Source: Myxococcales bacterium
GTDB lineage: Bacteria; Myxococcota_A; Polyangia; Haliangiales; Haliangiaceae
Assembly (NCBI GenBank): GCA_016720595.1
Contig: JADKKI010000001.1
Coordinates: 558,001-622,000 of the forward strand
DNA: 64,000 nucleotides
Direction of reading: 5' to 3'
This document shows positions 27,944-35,665 of this stretch, in pieces. Both the position numbers and the translations under genes were made by a program. The notes below the pieces were generated by a model, which ran no database searches, was not told where the DNA came from, and worked only from the letters and a program-made list of their open reading frames with translations. Within the stretch, counting starts at the first letter, position 1. The number at the start of each line of letters is the position of its first letter.

Positions 27944-29200
27944 ATGGCCCAGTCGCGTCCTCCCCGTCGTGGCCCCCAGCGTGGGGCGCCGATCGTGCGG
28001 AAGAATACCGTCCGGCTGCAAGGCGACGTCGCCCACCGCATCCGCGCGGGACACCCCTGGGTCTACCGCGAGGCGCTCGGACCCCGGCCCCTGACCCCCG
28101 AGCCGGGTACCCCGATCGACATCGTCGATGACGAGGGCGAGTTCGTCGGCCGCGGGCTCTATGACTCCGATAGCGCGATCGCGCTCCGGGTGTTCACGCG
28201 CAACCCCGACACCCAGATCGACGCCAAGCTCGTGGCCGACCGCGTGCGGGCGGCGGTCGCGCTGCGCCGGCGCCTGCTCGATCTCGATGCCCTGCAGTGC
28301 CTGCGCCTCGTCAACGCCGAGTCCGATGGGCTGCCCGGCATCGTGGTCGAGCGCTACGCGGACTATCTGGTGGTGCAGCTGTTCACCGCGGCGGTCACCA
28401 ACCTGCGCGACGCCCTCTACAATGCGCTCGAGGCCGAGCTCGCACCCAAGGCGATCTACGAGCAGCGCCGCTATCGCTCGCTCGCGGGTGATGCGCCTCG
28501 CCAGGTCGCGGCCGAGCTGGTCCGTGGCAACGCGGCGCCGGTCGAGCTCGAGGTCAAGGAAGACGATCTGACGTTCGTCGTCGATGTCACCTCGCCGCTG
28601 TCGACCGGCCTGTTCGCGGATCTGCGCGAGGGCCGCCGCGCCGTGCGCCACTGGGCGAAGGGGCGCCGCGTCCTCAACCTGTTCTCGTACACCGGCGCGA
28701 TCTCGGTCTACGCGCACGCCGGCAACGCCACCGAGGTGTGCGCGGTCGATGTCGCCGCCAAGGCCCACGCCCGCGCGCGGAAGAACTTCGCGGCCTCGGG
28801 CTTCGATCCCGAGAAGCCCGAGCACATCGTCGGCGACACCTTCAAGGTCCTCGCGCGGTTCGTCGAGCGCGCCCGGACGTTCGACCTCGTGGTGCTCGAT
28901 CCACCGGCGTTCGCGAGCGCGGCCGCGCGCGGCGGCAAGCCGTGGAGCGCCGTGAAGGACTACTCCGAGCTGATCTCGGCGTGCCTCGACGTGCTGGTGC
29001 CGGGAGGCCTCCTGATCGCCGCCTCGTCGACCCACAAGATGTCGCTCCTCGACTTCGAGCTCGCGCTCGCGGATGGCGCGGAGCGCGCGGGGACGCAGCT
29101 CCAGATCGTGGATCGTCGCCCGCTGCCACCGGACTTCCCGACGGTGCCCGGGTTCCCCGAGGCGAACTACCTGAAGTTCGCCGTCGCGGTGAAGACCTAG
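27944..29200 (+). CDS. Class I SAM-dependent rRNA methyltransferase, RlmI-like
   Basis: A 418-residue methyltransferase. After a basic leader, a PUA RNA-binding domain (about 20-95, AHRIRAGHPWVYREAL) precedes a linker domain and a Rossmann SAM-binding domain with FSYTGAISVYA, VCAVDVAAKAH and the catalytic region LVVLDPPAFA. This arrangement matches RlmI, which forms m5C1962 in 23S rRNA, although the family also holds enzymes of unknown target. An N-terminal extension (PPRRGPQRG) is unlike the E. coli protein. ATG 27944 is chosen as the only start giving the whole PUA domain. Confidence 0.87.
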   Translation: MAQSRPPRRGPQRGAPIVRKNTVRLQGDVAHRIRAGHPWVYREALGPRPLTPEPGTPIDIVDDEGEFVGRGLYDSDSAIALRVFTRNPDTQIDAKLVADRVRAAVALRRRLLDLDALQCLRLVNAESDGLPGIVVERYADYLVVQLFTAAVTNLRDALYNALEAELAPKAIYEQRRYRSLAGDAPRQVAAELVRGNAAPVELEVKEDDLTFVVDVTSPLSTGLFADLREGRRAVRHWAKGRRVLNLFSYTGAISVYAHAGNATEVCAVDVAAKAHARARKNFAASGFDPEKPEHIVGDTFKVLARFVERARTFDLVVLDPPAFASAAARGGKPWSAVKDYSELISACLDVLVPGGLLIAASSTHKMSLLDFELALADGAERAGTQLQIVDRRPLPPDFPTVPGFPEANYLKFAVAVKT

Positions 29201-29220
29201 AACCGGGGTCAGACCCGGTT
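29201..29220. terminator. Hairpin at convergent gene ends
   Basis: AACCGGG-GTCAGA-CCCGGTT is a perfect 7-base-pair hairpin that begins at the base after the methyltransferase stop and overlaps the stop of the opposite gene at 29209. There is no T-run. It may serve as a bidirectional end signal or be a dispersed-repeat remnant. Confidence 0.5.
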
Positions 29221-29586
29221 TCCGCGTCGCAGCGACGACAGCGGGACGTCCGGGGCGACCAGCGACGGTGCGCGCGTCGGCACCGGCAGCAGGGTCTCGA
29301 TCTCGAACCGCGCGGCCTCGCGCTCGCGCTCGGTCAGCCGCGGATCGCACAGCGTGCCGCACGCCATCGCGAGGGCGGGCAGGGCGATCCCGGCATCGAT
29401 CGTCCCGGTGCCGACCAGCTCCACGACCTGGGCGATCGCGGTCGCGAGCGGGCGCGCATCTGCTCGCAGGGCACCGACCAGCTCCCCGATGACGTGGGAG
29501 TCGAGGACGGGCGCGTCCTGGACGAGGCGGGTGATCAGCGGCTCGATCGCCAGCTCGGTCGCCAGCTCGGTCGGCGCCGCGGTCAC
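29209..29586 (-). CDS. Hypothetical protein coupled to UPF0158 gene
   Basis: A 125-residue mainly helical protein without a recognised domain. It contains [20 protein letters not shown] and the charged helix [12 protein letters not shown]. Its ATG overlaps the UPF0158 stop (ATGA at 29583-29586), implying coupled translation and perhaps shared function. No signal peptide or membrane segment is seen. Confidence 0.6.
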   Translation of the reverse strand: MTAAPTELATELAIEPLITRLVQDAPVLDSHVIGELVGALRADARPLATAIAQVVELVGTGTIDAGIALPALAMACGTLCDPRLTEREREAARFEIETLLPVPTRAPSLVAPDVPLSSLRRGNRV

Positions 29587-30329
29587 GTCGACTTGTCGTC
29601 GCCCGTCGGATCGTGGGCGAGATCGTGGGCGAGATCGTCGGGGTCGGCCTTGAGCAGCGCGTCCATCGAGCGCTGCTTCAGGAACTCGAGGAACGCGATC
29701 GCGGTGGGGAGCTCGATCGCGGGGATGGTCTCGATGAGATCACGTGCCTGGCGGCGCAACGACTCGCCCGGCGCCTCGGTGCCGTGCACCACCGGCCGCC
29801 CGACGGAGGGCAGCTCCTGCGGCGCCACGACGGCGCCCCAGGGCGGCTCGTTCGTGGGATGGATCTCGTGGGACTCGAGCCAGGTCTGGATGTGCCAGTG
29901 CAGGAGATCTGCGCGGTAGGAGAACCAACGCTCGCGCTCCGCGGGATACGCCAGCAGGACATCCTTGAACCGGCGGAACGCGCCCTTGCCATCGATCGAG
30001 ATGATCAGGCGCTCGCGGAGCGGCTCGTCGACGACAGACCCGACGAACTTCTCCATCCAGCGATACTGCTCGCGCGAGCTCGCGGGCTCGACGCGGAGGA
30101 AGTTGCGGATGTTCTCGGAGACCGCCTGGCGGTTGATCACGGCCTCCGGATCACCGGTGGTGATCGTGAGGACGCGACCCGTCGTCAGGTCGAGGTAACT
30201 ATCGGTGTCGGGGGAGTTCCGCTCCACAGCGATCTCGAGGGCGTCCCAATCGAGGTCGATGCGCGCAGGGCTCCGTGCCGAGGGTGCCGATGCCAACGTG
30301 GGGGTGGAGAGAGTGGGTCGAACCGCCAT
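29583..30329 (-). CDS. UPF0158 family protein
   Basis: A 248-residue cytoplasmic protein. The start of the UPF0158 domain is clear: [19 protein letters not shown], followed by [13 protein letters not shown], then [22 protein letters not shown] later in the domain (here with a P-L before RERL). The role of the family is unknown. The C-terminal ~80 residues, Pro-rich then Asp-rich ([11 protein letters not shown]), are outside the domain. It is the first gene of a two-gene minus-strand unit and is divergent from rpoZ, with which it shares a 120-base promoter region. Confidence 0.8.
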   Translation of the reverse strand: MAVRPTLSTPTLASAPSARSPARIDLDWDALEIAVERNSPDTDSYLDLTTGRVLTITTGDPEAVINRQAVSENIRNFLRVEPASSREQYRWMEKFVGSVVDEPLRERLIISIDGKGAFRRFKDVLLAYPAERERWFSYRADLLHWHIQTWLESHEIHPTNEPPWGAVVAPQELPSVGRPVVHGTEAPGESLRRQARDLIETIPAIELPTAIAFLEFLKQRSMDALLKADPDDLAHDLAHDPTGDDKST

Positions 30330-30412
30330 AAGTTAAGTCGCTCCGCCTACTTGCCGGTAGAACGCAGCGCTCCTCCAGCCTACGGGGTCCCGCGCGCTGT
30401 GGCAAGGCGCCC

Positions 30413-30440
30413 TTGACACCACCGGGCAACCGAGTAAGTT
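30413..30440 (+). promoter_or_regulatory. Sigma-70-type promoter of rpoZ, near-leaderless
   Basis: TTGACA (30413-30418), an exact consensus -35, is followed after 16 bases by TAAGTT (30435-30440). The expected start point, about seven bases downstream, is within three or so bases of the rpoZ ATG at 30450. No Shine-Dalgarno sequence precedes that ATG (ccgcggtcc), so the transcript may be leaderless. Confidence 0.5.
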
Positions 30441-30449
30441 CCGCGGTCC

Positions 30450-30692
30450 ATGGCACGCGTTACCGTCGAAGACTGTCTCGACAAGATTCCCAATCGGTTC
30501 GCGCTGGTGGTGCTCGCTGCAGAGCGCGCCCGTCAGCTGTCGCGTGGCGCCTCCGCGGGCGTCGACTGCGACAACAAGCCGGCCGTCACCGCACTCCGCG
30601 AGATCGCCGCCGGGCTCGTCACGTTCCGCGAGGACGTGCGCAACACCGTCATCGAGTTCATCACCGAGCGTCGTAAGGCCGGATTCATGTGA
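30450..30692 (+). CDS. rpoZ: RNA polymerase omega subunit
   Basis: An 80-residue omega subunit. The N-terminus [20 protein letters not shown] matches the family almost exactly, followed by [12 protein letters not shown], the conserved [14 protein letters not shown] block and a short C-terminal helix. Omega binds the beta-prime subunit, helps assemble RNA polymerase and in proteobacteria contributes to ppGpp response. Length is normal. It is divergent from the UPF0158 gene and lies 53 bases before the J-domain gene. Confidence 0.96.
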   Translation: MARVTVEDCLDKIPNRFALVVLAAERARQLSRGASAGVDCDNKPAVTALREIAAGLVTFREDVRNTVIEFITERRKAGFM

Positions 30693-30745
30693 TCGCCGGG
30701 GGCTGAAAAATTGCCCCCATCTCCGCGCGCGCCAACTATGGCGGT

Positions 30746-31534
30746 GTGTCGGAGGCTCCCGGAAATCTTCGTCGACGGCTCGCGCGTGGCGAGCTGGTGC
30801 GACTGCTCTACCGCCTGGGTCACCAGAGCGCGAGCGGCGTGATCACGCTGAGCGCGCGCGCGGCCAGGGGCGAGATGTTCGTGCTCCGTCGCGGCCAGGT
30901 CATGGTCGGCGAAGGAGAGCTCGCGAAGAAGGCGCTGGTCGCACGGCTCGTGCGGCTGGTCTCGGTCGACGAGCTGACCTGCGTGTTCGAAGGTGGCGTC
31001 GCCGTCTATCCCCCGGGCGCGACCAACCAGATCTCGCTCACCGGCTGGACCCGCGCGCACCTCGAGAGTCAGCTCGACGGCACGCTCGCGGAGGTGATGG
31101 TCCGCGAGCTCGCGGGCGTCCGGCTCTCGGTGAAGCCGGAGCTGTTGCCCGCCGCGATCGACGAGGCGGATCGCCGGATGCTCGCCGCGATGACGATCCC
31201 GCGGCGCCTCGATCAGATCTGGCCGCTCGCCCGCACGCCGCGATTCCGGCTGCTCGCGTTCCTCCACTTCCTGCGCGGCATCGATGCGCTCGACGGCATC
31301 GGGGTGGTCGCGGAGCGCAGCGGACCGCATCGCGTGGTCGATCGCCGTCGCCAGGCCGCGCTCGAGATGCTCGGGATCGATGAGGGTGCCGATCTCGAGA
31401 CCGTGAAGCGGGCGTATCGGCGCCTCGCGCGCACGCTGCATCCCGATCTGCAGCCCGAGGCCGATGCGCCGCGCCGCAAGATCCTCGAGCGCCAGTTCGC
31501 CGAGGTCACCGCGGCGTACGAAGTGCTGCTGTAG
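30746..31534 (+). CDS. DUF4388/PATAN-like protein with C-terminal J domain
   Basis: A 262-residue protein. The N-terminal half (RLLYRLGHQSASGVITL, GEMFVLRRGQVMVGEGE) resembles the DUF4388/PATAN fold frequent in myxobacterial signalling proteins. The C-terminal ~55 residues form a J domain with YRRLARTLHPDLQPEAD, including the HPD tripeptide that stimulates DnaK ATPase, followed by FAEVTAAYEVLL. No Gly/Phe or Cys-rich region is present, so it is a class III J protein, likely recruiting DnaK to a signalling partner. The start is a GTG (30746) with no strong ribosome site; an alternative could be upstream. Confidence 0.8.
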   Translation: MSEAPGNLRRRLARGELVRLLYRLGHQSASGVITLSARAARGEMFVLRRGQVMVGEGELAKKALVARLVRLVSVDELTCVFEGGVAVYPPGATNQISLTGWTRAHLESQLDGTLAEVMVRELAGVRLSVKPELLPAAIDEADRRMLAAMTIPRRLDQIWPLARTPRFRLLAFLHFLRGIDALDGIGVVAERSGPHRVVDRRRQAALEMLGIDEGADLETVKRAYRRLARTLHPDLQPEADAPRRKILERQFAEVTAAYEVLL

Positions 31535-32371
31535 TCAGGGCGGAGCGACGATCCAGCCGTCCTCGGCGAAGATGCCTTCGGCGGTGGGCCAGCCATCGTG
31601 GGACCAGCGATAGGCCGTGTACGCGCTGATCACGGCATCGAAGCAGTGATCGTTCTGCAGCACATCCTCGCGCGCCATCCGCGACTGCGGTGCGAACGTC
31701 AGGTCCGAGAGCTGCTCCAGGATCAACGCGCGCGTGCGCCACGGATCCGCGTCGCGCTTGTAGCCACGGGCCACGCGGGGGCCGCACAGCGCGGCGATCG
31801 TCGCGGCCGGTGAGACCTCGATCAGGCTGTCGTGCAGCTGGTACCCCGCGCCGCGGAGCCGGCGGCGGAGCTGGCTCGCGCGCGCCGCCACCGCACCGCT
31901 GGTCACCGTGAGCTGGGTCAGCGGCAGGAGGCCCCGCTCGTAGGTCATCACCACATCGGTCGCGCGCTGGGCATAGGGCGCGAGGCGGGCCTGCGCCATG
32001 GCCGGGGTCCGGGGTCCAGCGTTGACGGTCTGGGCGGCGACCTTGCGGACCATCGCTCGGCCCTGGGTCCGCAGCCACACCACCGCGGGCACGGCGCACG
32101 CCTCCATCCCGGGACACACCGGCAGCTCGCAGCGGCCGCACGCGGTCTGGGTCAGGGGCGCATCGATCGCGATGACCACCGTGGGGTCATGGCGCTCGAC
32201 CAGGCGCCCCATCAGGGTGTCGTCAGTCCACGGCTGGCGGTTGGCCCGGGTGGCGACCTCGACGACCTCGGTCCCCCCAGCGGCGGCCATCCGGAGCTCG
32301 GCGACCGCGGTGGTCTTGCCGCGCCCACCCCCGAGATCGACCCCGATGAACCGTGTAAATGAGCGCTGCAC
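31535..32371 (-). CDS. DUF429 family protein
   Basis: A 278-residue protein. It starts RFIGVDLGGGRGKTTAVAEL, the RNase H-like opening of DUF429, with VVIAIDAPLTQT further in. A cysteine cluster CGRCELPVCPGMEAC follows, typical of the family and probably metal binding. The C-terminal part has NDHCFDAVISAYTAY, the second conserved Asp-Ala block. Function unknown; the RNase H-like fold suggests nucleotide or nucleic-acid chemistry. GTG 32371 is chosen: aaagggg lies upstream and the longer frame has no family sequence. Stop is adjacent to the end of the convergent J-domain gene. Confidence 0.75.
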   Translation of the reverse strand: MQRSFTRFIGVDLGGGRGKTTAVAELRMAAAGGTEVVEVATRANRQPWTDDTLMGRLVERHDPTVVIAIDAPLTQTACGRCELPVCPGMEACAVPAVVWLRTQGRAMVRKVAAQTVNAGPRTPAMAQARLAPYAQRATDVVMTYERGLLPLTQLTVTSGAVAARASQLRRRLRGAGYQLHDSLIEVSPAATIAALCGPRVARGYKRDADPWRTRALILEQLSDLTFAPQSRMAREDVLQNDHCFDAVISAYTAYRWSHDGWPTAEGIFAEDGWIVAPP

Positions 32372-32536
32372 CCGAGCTAGACCCCTTTGTAGCACGCCGC
32401 CGATGTCAAAAATGCCTTCCTGCACTGGCCTTTGGCCCAAACTGCTGCCTAATCTTCGGCCCCTGTAAGTCCTGGCGACCGGCTGCGTTATAGGCCGGGG
32501 CCACTTCAGGTAGCTTCGCCTCGCGCACGCCTCGTT

Positions 32537-32851
32537 ATGGATCGCATCGGTACCTTCAAGACCTTCATCACTCGCTCGCCGACGGATCCGTTCCCTCGGT
32601 ACGGCCTGGCGATGGAGTACAAGGGTGCGGGTGCGCTCAGTGAGGCGTGGGTCACGTTCGAGGAGCTTCTTGCGAAGTTCCCCGACTACGTGCCGACGTA
32701 CCTGATGGCGGGCGGGACGTTGATCGCACTGGGCCGGACCCCCGAAGCCGCGGAGATCTTCCGCACGGGCATCGAGGTCTCCGGTCGGCGTGGCGATCTC
32801 CACGCGAAGAAAGAGCTCGAGTCCGCGCTGGCCGAGCTGTCGCCGACCTGA
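32537..32851 (+). CDS. Small TPR protein
   Basis: A 104-residue cytoplasmic protein made of about two and a half TPR-like helix pairs (RYGLAMEYKGAGALSEAWVTFEEL, TYLMAGGTLIALGRTPEAAEIF). Small TPR proteins of this size are common in Myxococcota, often next to motility or cell-polarity genes, but the partner is unknown. It begins with ATG and is separated from the divergent DUF429 gene by 165 bases that hold no other feature I can support. It precedes two small lipoprotein genes. Confidence 0.75.
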   Translation: MDRIGTFKTFITRSPTDPFPRYGLAMEYKGAGALSEAWVTFEELLAKFPDYVPTYLMAGGTLIALGRTPEAAEIFRTGIEVSGRRGDLHAKKELESALAELSPT

Positions 32852-32916
32852 GCCACGCCGCCCACCCGCCCACCCGCCCACCCCGCCCACCGCGCGAAAA
32901 CCGAAAGACCAAGACC

Positions 32917-33090
32917 ATGAAGAAGCTCGCTGTTGTCGTGTTCCTCGTCGCCGCCGCCTGTGGTGGCAAGGCCAAGTCGAACACCACCACCACCCCGTCC
33001 CCCACCCCGGACACCAAGGCGTCCGACACCACCGCGCCCACCGGCGGCGCGACCTACGGCGGCGCGGCCTACGGCACGCCCGCCAAGTAG
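32917..33090 (+). CDS. Small lipoprotein, first of a tandem pair
   Basis: A 57-residue predicted lipoprotein: MKKLAVVVFLVAAACGGKAK with lipobox AAAC, then a short Thr/Pro/Gly-rich mature part ending GGAAYGTPAK. Processing would leave ~43 residues. It is followed by a second small lipoprotein of similar design, and both may be abundant envelope spacers like other small bacterial lipoproteins. No clear Shine-Dalgarno core other than the purine-rich accgaaagacc. Confidence 0.7.
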   Translation: MKKLAVVVFLVAAACGGKAKSNTTTTPSPTPDTKASDTTAPTGGATYGGAAYGTPAK

Positions 33091-33155
33091 CTCACCATTT
33101 CGTGTTTGTGTTCGGGTTTGCAAACCAATCAAGAGACAAGAGAGAGGACTAGATC

Positions 33156-33332
33156 ATGAAGAAGATGTTCATCGTTGTGGCCGTTGTTGCGATGTCGTTT
33201 GCCGCTTGCGGCAAGAAGAAGGACGCGGCCAAGCCGACCGGTGGGTCGGACATGGGTTCGGCGACGGCCCCGGCCGGCTCGGACGCTGGTTCGGCCGCTG
33301 GTTCGGACGCGGCTCCCGCGCCCGGCATGTGA
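33156..33332 (+). CDS. Small lipoprotein, second of a tandem pair
   Basis: A 58-residue predicted lipoprotein: MKKMFIVVAVVAMSFAACGK with lipobox FAAC, then a Lys-rich hinge and repeats of GSDAGSAAGSD rich in Ala, Gly and Ser. A purine-rich ribosome site (agagagagga) precedes the ATG. A 12-base perfect palindrome, GGTTTGCAAACC (33115-33126), lies 30 bases upstream and may be an operator or part of a promoter. A 7-base-pair hairpin follows the stop. Confidence 0.7.
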   Translation: MKKMFIVVAVVAMSFAACGKKKDAAKPTGGSDMGSATAPAGSDAGSAAGSDAAPAPGM

Positions 33333-33350
33333 TTCAGACACAGGTCTGAA
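33333..33350 (+). terminator. Hairpin after small lipoprotein gene
   Basis: TTCAGAC-ACAG-GTCTGAA is a perfect 7-base-pair stem with a four-base loop, beginning at the base after the TGA at 33330-33332. No T-run follows, so factor-independent termination is not certain. Confidence 0.5.
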
Positions 33351-33466
33351 CGTAGAACGCGTCGCGCTCTCACGAGCCGGCGCGTTTCTGCGTTTCGGGC
33401 GTTTCGGGCGTTTCGGCCGCGGCGTTTCGTTTCTCGGGCGAGGCTGCTAGAGTGGCGCCCCCACGG

Positions 33467-33549
<83 letters not shown>

Positions 33550-33611
33550 CCGCTTTGACGACGACCGCGACCGCGACGAGCCTCGTGTCACAATGAGGCT
33601 TCGGAGGTTCT

Positions 33612-34424
33612 GTGGAGGTCACTGCTTCGACGACGTTCTGCTGCGTGCAGTGTCGCCTGCTGCAGCCGCCGACCACCACGTGCTGTGAGTGCGCGGCGCC
33701 GATGACGGCGCCCGTGGAGCTCGTCCGCGAGCTCCTCTACTACCGCGACATGCGGTTCAACAATCACCGCGACTGGGGGATGCTGACGGCGTTCCTCGCG
33801 GGGAGCTCCCTGGCGTTACCGATCCTCGCGCCGTTCGCGATCGGCAGCATGATCGCGCTCGCGGTCCACAAGCTGCGCGGCGAGCAGCGCAAGCGGACGA
33901 TCGTCGGCATCGAGCTGCCGATCGCGGCACCGGCGCCCGGCGCGATCACGCTGCACGGGATCGCCCGGCGGTTTCGCGGCACGGTGGCGTCGATCTTCGA
34001 CGAGGCGCCCGTGCTCGTCGAGCACGCCATGGTGAAGGACAAGGCGGGCTGCGTGCTCCTGCGGCGGTCCGAGGCTGCGCCGTTCCTGCTCGAGGTGGAG
34101 GGCCAGGGGCCGGTGCTGGTCACCGGCGTCGCGCGGGTGACCACGTCGAACGTGCTCGCGCAGCGAACCCGCGTGAAGAAGGGCGATCCGCGCCTCGGCC
34201 GGATGGGCGTGCCCGAGGATCTCGCTCTCGCGCTCGCCGGAGAGCTCGAGGTCGTATCGGTGATGCCCGACGGAGGGAACCTCGCGGTCACCGGCGTGAT
34301 CGAGGAGGAGGCCGTCGCCGAGATGGCGTTCCACCGCGATGGCGGCCGGATCCCGGTGATGCGCGGGCGGATGGGGGCGCCCGTGCTGGTCGCGGATCGC
34401 CGGCTGATCGCCGCGGCGCTCTGA
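33612..34424 (+). CDS. Zinc-finger membrane protein, paralogue of the one at 16371
   Basis: A 270-residue protein of unrecognised family. It opens with a double Cys motif (FCCVQCRLLQPP, CCECAAP), followed by a hydrophobic segment (LTAFLAGSSLALPILAPFAI, about 62-90) likely spanning the membrane. A beta-rich C-terminal half has ITLHGIARRF, PFLLEVEGQGPVLVTGVARV and a terminal FHRDGGRIPVMRG. Paralogous to the protein at 16371-17045, which lacks the membrane segment. The lumen-like beta domain recalls GIDE/E3-like membrane proteins, but that is a weak impression. GTG 33612 is used. Confidence 0.65.
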   Translation: MEVTASTTFCCVQCRLLQPPTTTCCECAAPMTAPVELVRELLYYRDMRFNNHRDWGMLTAFLAGSSLALPILAPFAIGSMIALAVHKLRGEQRKRTIVGIELPIAAPAPGAITLHGIARRFRGTVASIFDEAPVLVEHAMVKDKAGCVLLRRSEAAPFLLEVEGQGPVLVTGVARVTTSNVLAQRTRVKKGDPRLGRMGVPEDLALALAGELEVVSVMPDGGNLAVTGVIEEEAVAEMAFHRDGGRIPVMRGRMGAPVLVADRRLIAAAL

Positions 34425-34427
34425 GCG

Positions 34428-35588
34428 TCAGCAGCTGAGGCGGCGATGAACTTCGTCGCGGATCGCCTGCGCCACGGCCTTGCTGCCCGCGCTGCCGCCG
34501 AGATCGCCGGTGAGCGGCTCGCCGCGCTCCACGATCGTCGCCACGGCCTGCGCGATCGCATCGGCGGCGCGTTGGAGCTTCGGATCTGCGTGGCGCTGGC
34601 CGAGCCATGCGAGGCACTCGCCGGTGGCGAGCAGCATCGCCATCGGGTTCGCCTTGTCCTTGCCCGCGAGGGGCGGCGCCGAGCCGTGGATCGGCTCGAA
34701 CATCGCGTGGTCGTCGCCGACGTTGCAGCCGACCGCCATGCCCATGCCGCCCTGCAGCACGCTCGCCAGATCGGTCAGGATGTCGCCGAACATGTTGGTG
34801 GTGACGCACACGTCGTAGCGCTCCGGCTGCGTCAGCACGAACATCGCGAATGAATCCACGATCGCCACGTCGGGCTCGATCTCGGGGAACTCCTTGGCCA
34901 CCTCGCGGAACACGTCGAGGAACAGCCGGCAGCCCGTGAGCACGTTGTGCTTGACGATGCAGGTCACGCGCAGCTTGCCATCACTCGGCGCGCCCTTGGC
35001 CCGCTGACGCGAGACCTCGAACGCCTTGCGGATCACCCGCTCTGATGCGCGCCGGGTGATCACGCGCAGATCGGTCGCGCGATCGGCCGTGCGCTCGGCG
35101 ATCCCCGAGTACAGCCCCTCGGTGTTCTCGCGGATGATCACCATGTCCACCGTCTCGGGCGACCACACCTCGCGGAACTTCCCGGACAGGCCGTGCTTGG
35201 TCCCGGGCAGGCAGCGCACCGGGCGGATGTTCGCGTAGAGATCGAGCTTGATCCGGTTGCCGATCACGGGCGACCAGCCGGCCATCTTCCAGCCGCCTGC
35301 ACCGTCGGGCATGTTGACCGGCGCGCCGTCTGGACCGTTCCAGCCGACGGCGCCGAGCAGGACCGCATCGGCGGCCTTGCAGCGCTCCTCGGCCCCCTCG
35401 GGCCAGTCGCGGGTACCGTGCTCGAGGAAGAACTTCCCACCGCACGGGAGCTCTTCGACGTGAAACGCGACTCCCGTGTCCCGCGCGACGAGATCGACGA
35501 GCGCCCGCGCCTCCGCCATCACCTCCGCGCCGATACCGTCGCCGGGGAGGAGCACGAGGTCATAGCTGGCCTTGGGCGTACCCGACAT
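34428..35588 (-). CDS. Isocitrate/isopropylmalate dehydrogenase family protein
   Basis: A 386-residue NAD(P)-dependent beta-decarboxylating dehydrogenase. Family marks: LLPGDGIGAEVMAEA at the N-terminus, IIRENTEGLYSG, the NVLTGCRLFLDVFREVA block and EPIHGSAPPLAGKDKANP with GDLGGSAGSKAV at the end. The substrate loop RENTEGLYSG is nearer to isocitrate, homoisocitrate or tartrate-type enzymes than to typical bacterial LeuB (RELTGG). An insert, PDGAPVNMPDGAGGW, follows the GAVG segment. The exact substrate (isocitrate, isopropylmalate, tartrate or related) cannot be fixed. No leuC/leuD or TCA genes adjoin it. ATG 35588 begins the conserved frame. Confidence 0.8.
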   Translation of the reverse strand: MSGTPKASYDLVLLPGDGIGAEVMAEARALVDLVARDTGVAFHVEELPCGGKFFLEHGTRDWPEGAEERCKAADAVLLGAVGWNGPDGAPVNMPDGAGGWKMAGWSPVIGNRIKLDLYANIRPVRCLPGTKHGLSGKFREVWSPETVDMVIIRENTEGLYSGIAERTADRATDLRVITRRASERVIRKAFEVSRQRAKGAPSDGKLRVTCIVKHNVLTGCRLFLDVFREVAKEFPEIEPDVAIVDSFAMFVLTQPERYDVCVTTNMFGDILTDLASVLQGGMGMAVGCNVGDDHAMFEPIHGSAPPLAGKDKANPMAMLLATGECLAWLGQRHADPKLQRAADAIAQAVATIVERGEPLTGDLGGSAGSKAVAQAIRDEVHRRLSC

Positions 35589-35665
35589 CGGGCGAGAACG
35601 TAGCACCGGCGCACCGCTCGTGGTTGCGCGCGGGCCGCGAGCGGCCGCATCGGCGATATACTGGC

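Noticed and set aside
34428..35588. Naming the dehydrogenase leuB
   Set aside because: The RENTEGLYSG loop and lack of leuC/leuD neighbours do not support a firm isopropylmalate assignment.
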